Positions 1-6,747 are shown, counted from the first letter of the stretch. The stretch: 6,747 nt of DNA from CAYYYG01 sp964591375 (GCA_964591375.1 CAZQAU010000051.1:1-6747); one strand, 5' to 3'. Numbers and translations: made by a program. Notes: generated from the letters alone by a model not told the origin.

Positions 1-2634
1 ATTGTACTTGATGGTTTGAATCAGACTGTCTCAGGATCATTTACATTTTATAATCTCACAAAGAACATTAGTTCGGCAAGTACTATAACATTTGCTGCGT
101 CATCTACACAGACGATTTTGGGGACTTTACGATTAAAAGGAACAACTGGAAATATACTCGCGATGATATCTTCTGCATCCGGAACACAATGGAATATCGA
201 TCCACGGGGAAATCGTGATATAGAGTATGTCGATGTGCGTGATAGTAACAATATAAACGCAACAGCAATCTCAGTCACAACAGGAAGTTATGATTCAGGA
301 AATAATAGTGGTTGGAATATTACAAACATAGGATCATCAGATGCATTATCAACGGGTACCGGTGTGCGTGATTCAGCTGCCGATAGTGCATGGTGGAACT
401 ATTCATGGAGCTTTAGAAAAGAACTTGTATTTAACAATACATCATCAAATTTAGGTGTATCTTCTGAAACATTATCAGATTTTCCTATACTCGTAAAGTT
501 AACATCTTCCAATTTTGAATTTGATAAAGCAAAATCTGACGGATCGGACTTGAGATTTATTGACGCAGATAATAAAACATCACTATCATTTGAAATCGAA
601 AAATGGAATCAATCAGAACGAGAGGGATTGATATGGGTAAAGGTTCCGCAGATAGACAATAACTCTAATTCCGATAAAATATATATGTATTATGGAAATC
701 GGTCTGCCAGCGATGCACAAAATGTGACTAATACCTGGAATTCTGGTTATGTAGGAGTCTGGCATATGAAAGAATCAGGAGTTACTATATTCGATTCAAC
801 TTTAAATGGAAATAACGGAAATAAAACATCGGCTACTCAGCCAGTCAAAACATCGTCAGGGCAAATTGATGGTGCGCAAAGTTTTGATGGTATAAACGAT
901 TACATCAATGTGAGTGATCCAACAAACGGTTCTTTAGATTTTGGTACAGGCAATTTTACTTTCTCTGCCTGGTTTAGTCGCAATTCGACAGCGACTTCTG
1001 ATTATATTCTGGGTAAACGTGGTACCACAAGTCATGGAAATTTTTACTCATTAAGTTGCGAAGCATCTAAAACAGTAACTCTTGAAATAGACCAAGATAA
1101 TGCAGCTACAAATTATCAAGCCTTTCAGGTTCCTGATGCTTGTCCTATCGGAGGTTGGCATAAACTTTCAGCAGTTCGTACAGATTCACAGTTGAAACTT
1201 TATCTTGACGGTAGTGAAATTGCTTCGACTCCATCACTTAATGCTACTTTAGATAATCCTTGGAATTTATATCTAGGCGCTAGAGGCTCCGGCAGCCAAG
1301 TCCCTTTCGGACATTTTGATGGAATTTTAGATGAAATCAGGATGTCAAATAAAGTGCGCTCTCCTGCATGGATTGCTGCAGAATATAAAAATGGAGTGGA
1401 TCAGTTTATAAATTATTCAAGCCAGTCAGTGACGCCCGCAGGACAAACAATTAGTTTAGGAGGAAATATTAGCTCGGGAAAAAATGGAAACACTCGGATA
1501 AACGGCACTATAAAATCGGGAAATGAGAGCTTCATTATAACTAGTGTCGAATGTTCGGTAAATGGAGCTGATTATCAGGGCGCTATTGCAACGGATGGTG
1601 AGTTTAATGAACTGGAAGAAGAATTTTTTTACGATTTTAAACCAGCCGAAAATAATTGGACGGGAGATGGTTTTGCTATCGTATGTCGTGGAGTGCGTAC
1701 AGGTGGAGCAGTTATTGAAAATTATTTATACTTCACGCCATTTTCTTTAAATTCACCAAAGGATAAAGCCTATCTTACAGATACTAATCCCTCATTTTCT
1801 TTTTCAGTAAATAAACAACATAATATACTTAAAAACACATTACTCAAATATCAAATTCAAGTTCGAAGACCAACCGGTGGATCATGGTCTACATATATAG
1901 ATGATATCCCAGTCGATCGAGAGGATGGATCATTTCAAACGGATAAAGTAAAAGGAATTATTAGTGATAAATCTTCCAGTATTCAAATACAATCAAAAGT
2001 AGCGTCTCTTTCCGGTTCGTATGTATGGAAAGTTGTTGCTGTTGATAAGTCAGGACATTCGTTTGAAGCCGGTCCACGATCCTTGACTGTGATGAGTAAA
2101 CAAGTTAATGATTCCGATTTTCCACTCGCGATATTGAACATCAGTGGATACGGAAAAACAAATATTTCGACAACATACTTACGAGATATGAAACAAGAAT
2201 ACATAACGACTTTAACAAGTCCGGAGTTTTATGGGATTGCTAATGTTGGAGCTGAAGTGACTCTGTATCTTGCAGACGTAAGTTGTTCAGTAAAACAAAG
2301 TACTGATTGTGCTCAAATATACAAAACTCACGCTAATGATGAATCCCGATATGGTATTAATATCCCCAATGGACAGTTGATATCGGGAAAAACATATACA
2401 GCCATAATGACAGCTCAATCGGGAGATAAATATACAGAACTGCCTACATTTAATCTTATAATTGGAAATTATAAAACATCATTTCAACAACCCACATATA
2501 TTAATCCTACTATTTTTATATCACCGGTACCAATTTCAGAGACCATATCTCCAGTTAAGCAAAAAAAAATAGATGATACCTCTGAAAGATCCATCGTAGA
2601 AAAGAAATTTTGTATTTTTTCTTTTTGTTTGTAA
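1..2634 (+). CDS. Large DUF2341/LamG modular surface protein, 5'-partial
   Basis: The reading frame is open from base 1, with no start or signal peptide visible, so the gene begins upstream. A TTG at base 16 is in frame but lies inside the same beta-rich segment and is unlikely to be the start. 877 residues are visible. Residues 1-105 are a Ser/Thr/Asn-rich beta-type segment (pattern LDGxNQTxSGSxTFYNLTK) that looks like one unit of a longer repeated region. Residues about 131-245 match DUF2341: WWNYSWSFRK start, FPILVKL, SDLRFIDADN, IWVKVPQI and IYMYYGN. Residues about 250-460 are a LamG/concanavalin A-like lectin domain: VWHM, SFDGINDYINV, FTFSAWF, LKLYLDG and LDEIRMSNKVRSP. Residues about 480-700 are Ig/Fn3-like, and a further beta-rich region follows. 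The end is basic with two cysteines (KKFCIFSFCL). There is no LPXTG motif and no C-terminal membrane helix. By family, DUF2341 plus LamG proteins are extracellular and probably bind carbohydrate or mediate adhesion; the ligand is unknown. Domain calls are firm, function is inferred. Confidence 0.9.
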   Translation: MVLDGLNQTVSGSFTFYNLTKNISSASTITFAASSTQTILGTLRLKGTTGNILAMISSASGTQWNIDPRGNRDIEYVDVRDSNNINATAISVTTGSYDSGNNSGWNITNIGSSDALSTGTGVRDSAADSAWWNYSWSFRKELVFNNTSSNLGVSSETLSDFPILVKLTSSNFEFDKAKSDGSDLRFIDADNKTSLSFEIEKWNQSEREGLIWVKVPQIDNNSNSDKIYMYYGNRSASDAQNVTNTWNSGYVGVWHMKESGVTIFDSTLNGNNGNKTSATQPVKTSSGQIDGAQSFDGINDYINVSDPTNGSLDFGTGNFTFSAWFSRNSTATSDYILGKRGTTSHGNFYSLSCEASKTVTLEIDQDNAATNYQAFQVPDACPIGGWHKLSAVRTDSQLKLYLDGSEIASTPSLNATLDNPWNLYLGARGSGSQVPFGHFDGILDEIRMSNKVRSPAWIAAEYKNGVDQFINYSSQSVTPAGQTISLGGNISSGKNGNTRINGTIKSGNESFIITSVECSVNGADYQGAIATDGEFNELEEEFFYDFKPAENNWTGDGFAIVCRGVRTGGAVIENYLYFTPFSLNSPKDKAYLTDTNPSFSFSVNKQHNILKNTLLKYQIQVRRPTGGSWSTYIDDIPVDREDGSFQTDKVKGIISDKSSSIQIQSKVASLSGSYVWKVVAVDKSGHSFEAGPRSLTVMSKQVNDSDFPLAILNISGYGKTNISTTYLRDMKQEYITTLTSPEFYGIANVGAEVTLYLADVSCSVKQSTDCAQIYKTHANDESRYGINIPNGQLISGKTYTAIMTAQSGDKYTELPTFNLIIGNYKTSFQQPTYINPTIFISPVPISETISPVKQKKIDDTSERSIVEKKFCIFSFCL

Positions 2635-2659
2635 TTTCACGAGATTATTGCCTGTAATG

Positions 2660-2665
2660 TATAAT
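2660..2665 (+). promoter_or_regulatory. Possible -10 element of murL (leaderless start)
   Basis: A perfect TATAAT ends 7 bases before the murL ATG at 2673. Transcription from it would begin at about the A of the ATG, giving a leaderless mRNA. No Shine-Dalgarno sequence lies between the upstream stop at 2632-2634 and the ATG, and no -35-like TTGACA sits at the usual distance. In AT-rich DNA such a hexamer can occur by chance, so this is tentative. The similar placement before the next two genes raises its plausibility. Confidence 0.35.
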
Positions 2666-2672
2666 TATAGAT

Positions 2673-3968
2673 ATGATTTCTCAAGCGCGATCTTTTGAAT
2701 TTACTTCATATAATTTTGATGTAAGTGAAAAAAAAGCAAATTTTAGATACTCTATCGATCTTTCAAATAAAGATAGAATAGACTTTACAGAAACACTTTT
2801 TTTTCCTAAAGACTTTTCTGAAGAGAATACCATGTATCCGGAGTTAATTGATAGTATTTTATTTAACCTGCATCTTATTCTGGGTATCAGTTACTGGAAA
2901 ACTTATTGTCCGTCTGATATTAGAATTAGAACGAAACCGCTCAATCAGAAGCAGGCAGATTTTTGGAATATCGTGTATTCAAAAGGACTGGGTGAATTTT
3001 TTTATAAAAACAAAATAGATTATCGCGGATTAATTAAATTTCCCTATGAAGATGTACCTCAGACTTCTCGCATAATTGAGCTACTAGATAGGTCTCTTGT
3101 TGGGATCGGTGGAGGCAAAGACTCTATTGTAGCGATTGAGATGCTAAAAGAAAAGAAACGATCAATCATGGGATTTAATCTCCATGGAAGTAAAGAATCG
3201 GAGATAGTTAAAACTGTTGCAAAGATTGCTGATATTGAGACAATAAAAGTTACCCGCATGATTGATCCAAAATTACTTGAACTTAATGCATTACCTGATA
3301 CTTATAATGGACACATCCCGATTTCAGCTATATATGCATTCACTGGAGTGCTCACTGCGATTTTATATAACTATAAAGATATAGTTGTGAGCAATGAAGC
3401 AAGTGCCAATGTTGGAAATGTTGAATATCTGGGAGAAATGATAAATCATCAATGGAGTAAGTCAAAGGAATTCGAATTACTTTTTTCTGAATATATTCAT
3501 ACAAATATATCCACTTCAGTTAATTATTATTCTGTACTTCGTCCATATTCAGAACTGAAAATATTAAAAGAATTCACAAAGTACAAACAATATTTTTCTG
3601 TTTTTTCCAGTTGTAATCGTAATTTTACACTCACAAAAAGTGTGGTAAAAAAATGGTGTGGAGAATGTCCTAAGTGTGCATTCGTATTTGCGGGCCTAGC
3701 AGCATTTCTTCCAAAAGAAGAAGTAATCAATATATTTGGGAGAAATTTATTCACTGATGAATCATTAGTAATACTATTTAAACAATTAGCCGGATTGGAA
3801 TTGATGAAACCTTTTGAATGTGTTGGCACATACGAAGAGACAAAACTTGCCTTGTACCTTGCATATAAACGAATGGACTATAAAGGAGATGCAGTAATGA
3901 AGATGTTTGAATCTGAAATACTCCCTTATTTGGATACGGTGGCGCAAATGGAGAAAGAGATTCTATAG
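2673..3968 (+). CDS. murL: UDP-MurNAc-L-Ala-L-Glu epimerase (MurL)
   Basis: MurL, known from Xanthomonas, inverts the terminal L-Glu of UDP-MurNAc-L-Ala-L-Glu to D-Glu in the cytoplasm, using ATP and Mg2+. It is the alternative to glutamate racemase in peptidoglycan synthesis. The 431-residue product fits the family length as I recall it. It has an N-terminal region with FRYSIDL and ETLFFP, then an ATP-pyrophosphatase-type PP-loop at residues 144-151 (GIGGGKDS). A conserved central block follows (SNEASANVGN at 240-249, NHQWSKS at 258-264), then a cysteine cluster C314, C329, C332, C335 (WCGECPKC) followed by a hydrophobic stretch. The ATG is the first in frame after a 38-base gap and gives a complete N-terminal domain; there is no visible ribosome binding site. 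The gene sits 13 bases before a MurD-family ligase, the same partnership as in Xanthomonas. A generic PP-loop (adenylating) protein is the only serious alternative, and the context argues against it. The C-X14-C-X2-C-X2-C spacing could bind zinc or an iron-sulfur cluster, which is inference. Confidence 0.9.
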   Translation: MISQARSFEFTSYNFDVSEKKANFRYSIDLSNKDRIDFTETLFFPKDFSEENTMYPELIDSILFNLHLILGISYWKTYCPSDIRIRTKPLNQKQADFWNIVYSKGLGEFFYKNKIDYRGLIKFPYEDVPQTSRIIELLDRSLVGIGGGKDSIVAIEMLKEKKRSIMGFNLHGSKESEIVKTVAKIADIETIKVTRMIDPKLLELNALPDTYNGHIPISAIYAFTGVLTAILYNYKDIVVSNEASANVGNVEYLGEMINHQWSKSKEFELLFSEYIHTNISTSVNYYSVLRPYSELKILKEFTKYKQYFSVFSSCNRNFTLTKSVVKKWCGECPKCAFVFAGLAAFLPKEEVINIFGRNLFTDESLVILFKQLAGLELMKPFECVGTYEETKLALYLAYKRMDYKGDAVMKMFESEILPYLDTVAQMEKEIL

Positions 3969-3974
3969 TACAAT
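3969..3974 (+). promoter_or_regulatory. Possible -10 element of murD2 (leaderless start)
   Basis: TACAAT begins directly after the murL stop codon and ends 7 bases before the ATG at 3982, the same spacing as TATAAT before murL. There is no -35-like sequence at the normal distance and no Shine-Dalgarno sequence in the 13-base gap. It could allow murD2 to be transcribed separately from murL, or it may be chance in AT-rich DNA. Confidence 0.25.
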
Positions 3975-3981
3975 ATTACAT

Positions 3982-5211
3982 ATGAAGCTAGCTGAACTTC
4001 GCAATAAAAAAGTATTAATACTGGGATATGGCAGAGAGGGGAAGGCTACAGAGGCATATTTAAAAGCTAAATTGCCAGAATGCATTGTTGGCGTGGCAGA
4101 TAAAATTTTTGATAAAGATTATCTCAATAAACAAAAAGACTATGATATTGCCATAAAAACACCTGGAATTCCCCGATCATTTATTAGCATACCTTATACG
4201 ACGGCTACCAATATTTTTTTTGGAAATGTAAATGCATATACAATCGGTGTCACCGGCTCTAAAGGTAAAAGCACCACTTCGTCGTTAATACATCATATTC
4301 TACAAACCGCGGGTCGACGTACACATCTGGTTGGAAATATTGGTAATCCGATGCTTAATGAAGCGTTAGAACCTTATGATAAGGAAGACATATTTGTATG
4401 TGAACTTTCAAGTTATCAGACTGAAGATCTTCAATATAGTCCGCATATCTCAGTTATCACGAGTCTTTTTCCAGAGCATATGAATTATCATGGCGATATA
4501 CCAACCTATTATGAAGCTAAGAAACGTATTTTTTCTCATTCAACCGCAGATGATTATCTGATTTATAATCCAAATTACGATGCATTAAAGAAATGGGCGG
4601 AAAATGCAATTTGTAAAGCGGTGCCGTATGACAATACTTTTTCATTAGGTGAAGTTTCTTTACTTGGCGAACATAATCGGGAGAACGCAAGAGGAGCGGC
4701 GACTGTAGCGCGTATTCTTGGCATTAGCGATGATATCATTCGCGATGCAATCAGTACATTTAAACCATTACCGCACCGTTTAGAAAAAGTAGGAGAATAC
4801 CGCGGTATTATGTTTTATGATGATGCTATTTCTACAGCCCCTGAATCAACTATCTCAGCCATTGAATCACTGCCTCAAATTGGCACATTAATCTTAGGGG
4901 GAGAAGATCGTGGATATGATTTTAAAACTTTAGTGAAAGTAATTGCAACACATCAGATACCAAATCTTGTTTTTTTTCCAACGAGTGGAGAGACTATTGC
5001 AAAACTTATTACGGAAAGAACCGATTATAAACCACAGCTGTTTCATACAAACTCAATGGAACAAGCAGTAAGATTTTCTTACAACAATACAGCTGCGGGG
5101 AAAATTTGTCTCCTTTCTACTGCTTCTCCAAGTTATACCTTGTGGAAAAACTTCGAAGACAAAGGTAATGAATTTCAAAAATGGGTGAAAACACTGAGCG
5201 AGAAAAAATGA
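3982..5211 (+). CDS. murD2: UDP-MurNAc-L-Ala--L-glutamate ligase (MurD2-type Mur ligase)
   Basis: This is an ATP-dependent cytoplasmic Mur ligase that adds glutamate to UDP-MurNAc-L-Ala. The 409-residue product has all three domains. The N-terminal Rossmann fold contains LGYGREGKA (14-22). The ATPase domain has the P-loop GVTGSKGKST (89-98), ELSSYQ, PEHMNYHG with H166 as likely metal ligand, and EAKKRIF with K180 at the position of the carbamylated lysine. GEHNREN lies at 229-235. The C-terminal domain contains PHRLEKV (264-270), YDDAISTAP (279-287), GGEDRGYDF (306-314) and LSTASPSYTLWKNF (378-391). From memory of E. coli MurD, DSKATN is replaced by DAISTA (K319 to I283) and GGDGKSADF by GGEDRGYDF (K348 to R310), while T321, S415 and F422 are kept as T285, S384 and F391. 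These changes in the glutamate pocket, plus the neighbouring murL, favour L-Glu specificity. I chose ATG 3982 because the Rossmann fold begins at once. An earlier in-frame ATG at 3907 overlaps murL and adds an unlikely Trp/Arg-rich tail. The Mur ligase call is near certain; the MurD2 subtype is about 0.75. Confidence 0.93.
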   Translation: MKLAELRNKKVLILGYGREGKATEAYLKAKLPECIVGVADKIFDKDYLNKQKDYDIAIKTPGIPRSFISIPYTTATNIFFGNVNAYTIGVTGSKGKSTTSSLIHHILQTAGRRTHLVGNIGNPMLNEALEPYDKEDIFVCELSSYQTEDLQYSPHISVITSLFPEHMNYHGDIPTYYEAKKRIFSHSTADDYLIYNPNYDALKKWAENAICKAVPYDNTFSLGEVSLLGEHNRENARGAATVARILGISDDIIRDAISTFKPLPHRLEKVGEYRGIMFYDDAISTAPESTISAIESLPQIGTLILGGEDRGYDFKTLVKVIATHQIPNLVFFPTSGETIAKLITERTDYKPQLFHTNSMEQAVRFSYNNTAAGKICLLSTASPSYTLWKNFEDKGNEFQKWVKTLSEKK

Positions 5212-5220
5212 ATTATGAAT

Positions 5221-5226
5221 TATAAA
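5221..5226 (+). promoter_or_regulatory. Possible -10 element of ftsW (leaderless start)
   Basis: TATAAA lies in the 23-base gap after murD2 and ends 8 bases before the ftsW ATG at 5235. No Shine-Dalgarno sequence is present between the murD2 stop and this ATG. The placement resembles the hexamers before murL and murD2. It is weak on its own because the gap is almost all A and T and no -35 box is seen. Confidence 0.22.
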
Positions 5227-5234
5227 GTCATGGT

Positions 5235-6347
5235 ATGAAGAGAAAAGATAGACAAAGACAACGTATTCCTCAGACCAAATCTACTTATTATCGATGGCTT
5301 TTTGTTTTGCCTACCATATTGGCCGTTATTGGACTATTCTTTGTTTTTGAAGCATCCTCGGTGAGAAGTTTTACGGAAAGTGGCGATAGTTTTCATTATC
5401 TAAAATTACAAACAGTCTGGATAATGATTGGAATGTTCCTAATGGTTTTTTTCTCATTTTTTGATTATAAAAAGCTTTATCATCTTGCATTTTTATCAAT
5501 GATCACAACTATCGTTCTTCTGATGATTGTTTTGTTACCCAGTCTTGGACATGCCGCCGGTGGCGCAAGACGATGGATAGATCTTGGTTTTTTTAAATTA
5601 CAACCTACTGAATTAGCTAAAGTATCTACAATTATTTATTTATCTGCCTGGTTTATTCATCCGGAACGTAAACGCTTTTTTTCTTTTTTTACTTTGTTGT
5701 GTGTTTTAATGCTTCTTATTATTATGCAACCCGATATGGGAACAGCCATTATTATTTTTTCAATGAGTGTGGTGCTGTATTTTCTAGCGGGCATTGAACT
5801 TCACTATTTATTATTCTTTTTACCTTTATCATTTGGCGGATTTTATTTTCTTGCCAAAATTTCTCCTTATCGATTTCGCCGGATTATGGCTTTTTTTAAT
5901 CCTGCATTAGATCCATTGGGTATAACATATCATATAAATCAGATTCTTGTGTCTCTTTCTCAGGGGGGAATATTTGGTAGAGGATTTGGTGCTTCAAGAC
6001 AGAAATATCTTTTTCTACCTGAAGCTCATACGGACTCCATATTTGCTATTATCGGTGAAGAGGTGGGATTTATCGGAGCATTAGTATTAATTGCGGCATT
6101 TTTTCTATTTATATATTATCTATATCTTGTGAGCGCTAAAGCTAATGATCGATTTGGGAAACTACTGGCGGGGGGAATTTTTGCTTTTTTTAGTTTACAG
6201 ATTATTGTCAATTTATCAGCAATGGTTAATCTTCTTCCGTTAACCGGCGTACCACTTCCATTTATCTCTTATGGTGGTTCACATACACTAACATCTTTCA
6301 TGCTTATTGGGATTGCAATCAATATTGCTAAGCAAAACAGAATATAA
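5235..6347 (+). CDS. ftsW: SEDS-family peptidoglycan polymerase FtsW (FtsW/RodA)
   Basis: SEDS proteins polymerise lipid II into glycan strands in the cytoplasmic membrane, working with a class B penicillin-binding protein: FtsW at the septum, RodA along the side wall. The 370-residue product begins with a short basic cytoplasmic tail (MKRKDRQRQR) and shows about ten hydrophobic segments, as the family does. Signature stretches are FVFEASS at the end of helix 1, GGARRWIDLG (109-118), LQPTELAK, MQPDMGTA, the large-loop stretch YHINQILVSLSQGG then GRGFG, and PEAHTDSIFAIIGEE, with D267 at the position of the essential SEDS aspartate. The C-terminal GVPLPFISYGG (338-348) is typical. All catalytic landmarks are intact and nothing is truncated. 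Placement directly after murD2 (23-base gap) matches division and cell-wall clusters and favours FtsW over RodA. No class B PBP gene is in view, so the FtsW/RodA choice is inference. An upstream ATG at 5230 is out of frame and stops at once. Confidence 0.93.
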   Translation: MKRKDRQRQRIPQTKSTYYRWLFVLPTILAVIGLFFVFEASSVRSFTESGDSFHYLKLQTVWIMIGMFLMVFFSFFDYKKLYHLAFLSMITTIVLLMIVLLPSLGHAAGGARRWIDLGFFKLQPTELAKVSTIIYLSAWFIHPERKRFFSFFTLLCVLMLLIIMQPDMGTAIIIFSMSVVLYFLAGIELHYLLFFLPLSFGGFYFLAKISPYRFRRIMAFFNPALDPLGITYHINQILVSLSQGGIFGRGFGASRQKYLFLPEAHTDSIFAIIGEEVGFIGALVLIAAFFLFIYYLYLVSAKANDRFGKLLAGGIFAFFSLQIIVNLSAMVNLLPLTGVPLPFISYGGSHTLTSFMLIGIAINIAKQNRI

Positions 6348-6367
6348 GATAATGTTTGTATAAGCGT

Positions 6368-6747
6368 ATGGAATTTATCATAATATTACTTTTAGCATTG
6401 CCTGGAATAGGTTATTTATTACAACGAGGTGGTATTACTTCTTTAAGAGAAACCGAGTTGATAATTCCTACATTACCAGTTGAGTCGATTAGATCCTTAC
6501 TTATTAGTTTTTCCCGTGCACATTCGTGGTCTCTATTACATGAAGATTTTTCTGATGAACAGTATATTTTTGTATTTAGATCTGGACAGTGGGGACAAAC
6601 AAAAGATGGTGTTCAGATGATTACCATAAGTTTTTTTCCGACATCGAAAGAAACTCGTTGTTTTGTACGATCAGAATCATTATTTGGGCAATTTTATGAT
6701 TTCGGAATAAATCAAAAAAATAATGAGAGTGTAGCATTTTTTTTATC
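6368..6747 (+). CDS. Unrecognised N-terminally anchored protein, 3'-partial
   Basis: The frame is open from ATG 6368 to the right edge (126 complete codons), so the gene continues outside the window. I do not recognise the product with confidence. It begins with a hydrophobic segment after MEF (IIILLLALPGIGYLL), which looks like a signal anchor or signal peptide lacking a lipobox cysteine. The rest would then lie outside the membrane or on its surface. This soluble part alternates short beta-like strands (YIFVFRSGQWG, QMITISFFP). Residues 99-118 contain R101-S-x-S104, then D111-x-G113-x-N115, resembling the C-terminal signature of DUF1499-type proteins (RSxSRxGxxDxGxN). That resemblance is tentative. 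It follows ftsW by 20 bases on the same strand and may belong to the same operon. No Shine-Dalgarno sequence is present; an in-frame TTG at 6356 is a less likely start. An ATG at 6352 is in another frame and stops after three codons. Confidence 0.7.
   Translation, partial: MEFIIILLLALPGIGYLLQRGGITSLRETELIIPTLPVESIRSLLISFSRAHSWSLLHEDFSDEQYIFVFRSGQWGQTKDGVQMITISFFPTSKETRCFVRSESLFGQFYDFGINQKNNESVAFFL

Noticed and set aside
16..18. TTG at base 16 as the true start of the surface protein
   Set aside because: The frame stays open to base 1 and the preceding residues (IVLDG) fit the same beta-rich repeat pattern, and no signal peptide follows; the gene is simply cut by the window edge.
1562..1750. 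Plus-strand 62-codon open frame in another frame of the surface protein gene
   Set aside because: It is fully embedded in a gene with clear domain matches and has no start signal or recognisable product.
2600..2631. Possible terminator: AAAAGAAA (2600-2607) pairing with TTTCTTTT (2618-2625), followed by a T-rich tract
   Set aside because: The stem contains one G-C pair and lies inside the coding end of the surface protein gene. It would be weak, and such A/T tracts are common in this DNA.
3527..3829. Minus-strand 100-codon open frame within murL, and similar frames at 48-278, 1983-2204 and 3059-3259
   Set aside because: They lie wholly inside strongly supported plus-strand genes, show no recognisable motifs and look like chance antisense frames.
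3907..3981. N-terminal extension of the murD2 frame from an earlier ATG
   Set aside because: It overlaps the murL 3' end by 62 bases, yields a Trp/Arg/Lys-rich tail unlike any Mur ligase, and the Rossmann fold begins immediately after ATG 3982.
2797..4977. Runs of eight T (2797-2804, 4214-4221, 4970-4977) as possible programmed frameshift sites
   Set aside because: The genes read intact through all of them with complete family motifs on both sides, so no frameshift is needed.

Overview
The window is an AT-rich stretch of bacterial DNA with every gene on the + strand and only 13-38 bases between neighbours. Codon use is compatible with the standard code: TAA, TAG and TGA all act as stops, and no TGA lies inside a gene. 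The gene mix suggests a Candidate Phyla Radiation (Patescibacteria) genome, perhaps Microgenomates. It combines a large DUF2341/LamG surface-type protein, tightly packed cell-wall genes, and gene starts without Shine-Dalgarno sequences. This placement is an inference from gene style and has not been tested by phylogeny.

Layout: (1) Bases 1-2634 hold the 3' part of a gene for a very large, Asn/Ser/Thr-rich, probably secreted modular protein. It has a beta-rich N-terminal segment, a DUF2341 domain, a LamG/concanavalin A-like domain and Ig/Fn3-like regions. It is open at the left edge. (2) Bases 2673-3968 encode a PP-loop enzyme recognised as MurL, the UDP-MurNAc-L-Ala-L-Glu epimerase. (3) Bases 3982-5211 encode a Mur ligase of the MurD family, best read as MurD2, which adds L-glutamate. 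(4) Bases 5235-6347 encode an FtsW/RodA (SEDS) glycan polymerase. (5) From base 6368 to the right edge runs the start of an unrecognised membrane-anchored protein with a possible DUF1499-like pattern.

The core is the murL-murD2-ftsW cluster. In the usual route a racemase makes D-Glu and MurD adds it to UDP-MurNAc-L-Ala. In the route described in Xanthomonas, MurD2 adds L-Glu and MurL then epimerises the terminal residue on the nucleotide precursor. The adjacency of the two genes here, and changes in the MurD glutamate-binding motifs, point to the second route. FtsW would act downstream, polymerising lipid II made from these precursors. The large surface protein upstream has no evident functional link to the cluster.

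No tRNA, rRNA, CRISPR array, insertion sequence or convincing terminator was seen, and no gene-free stretch exceeds 40 bases.
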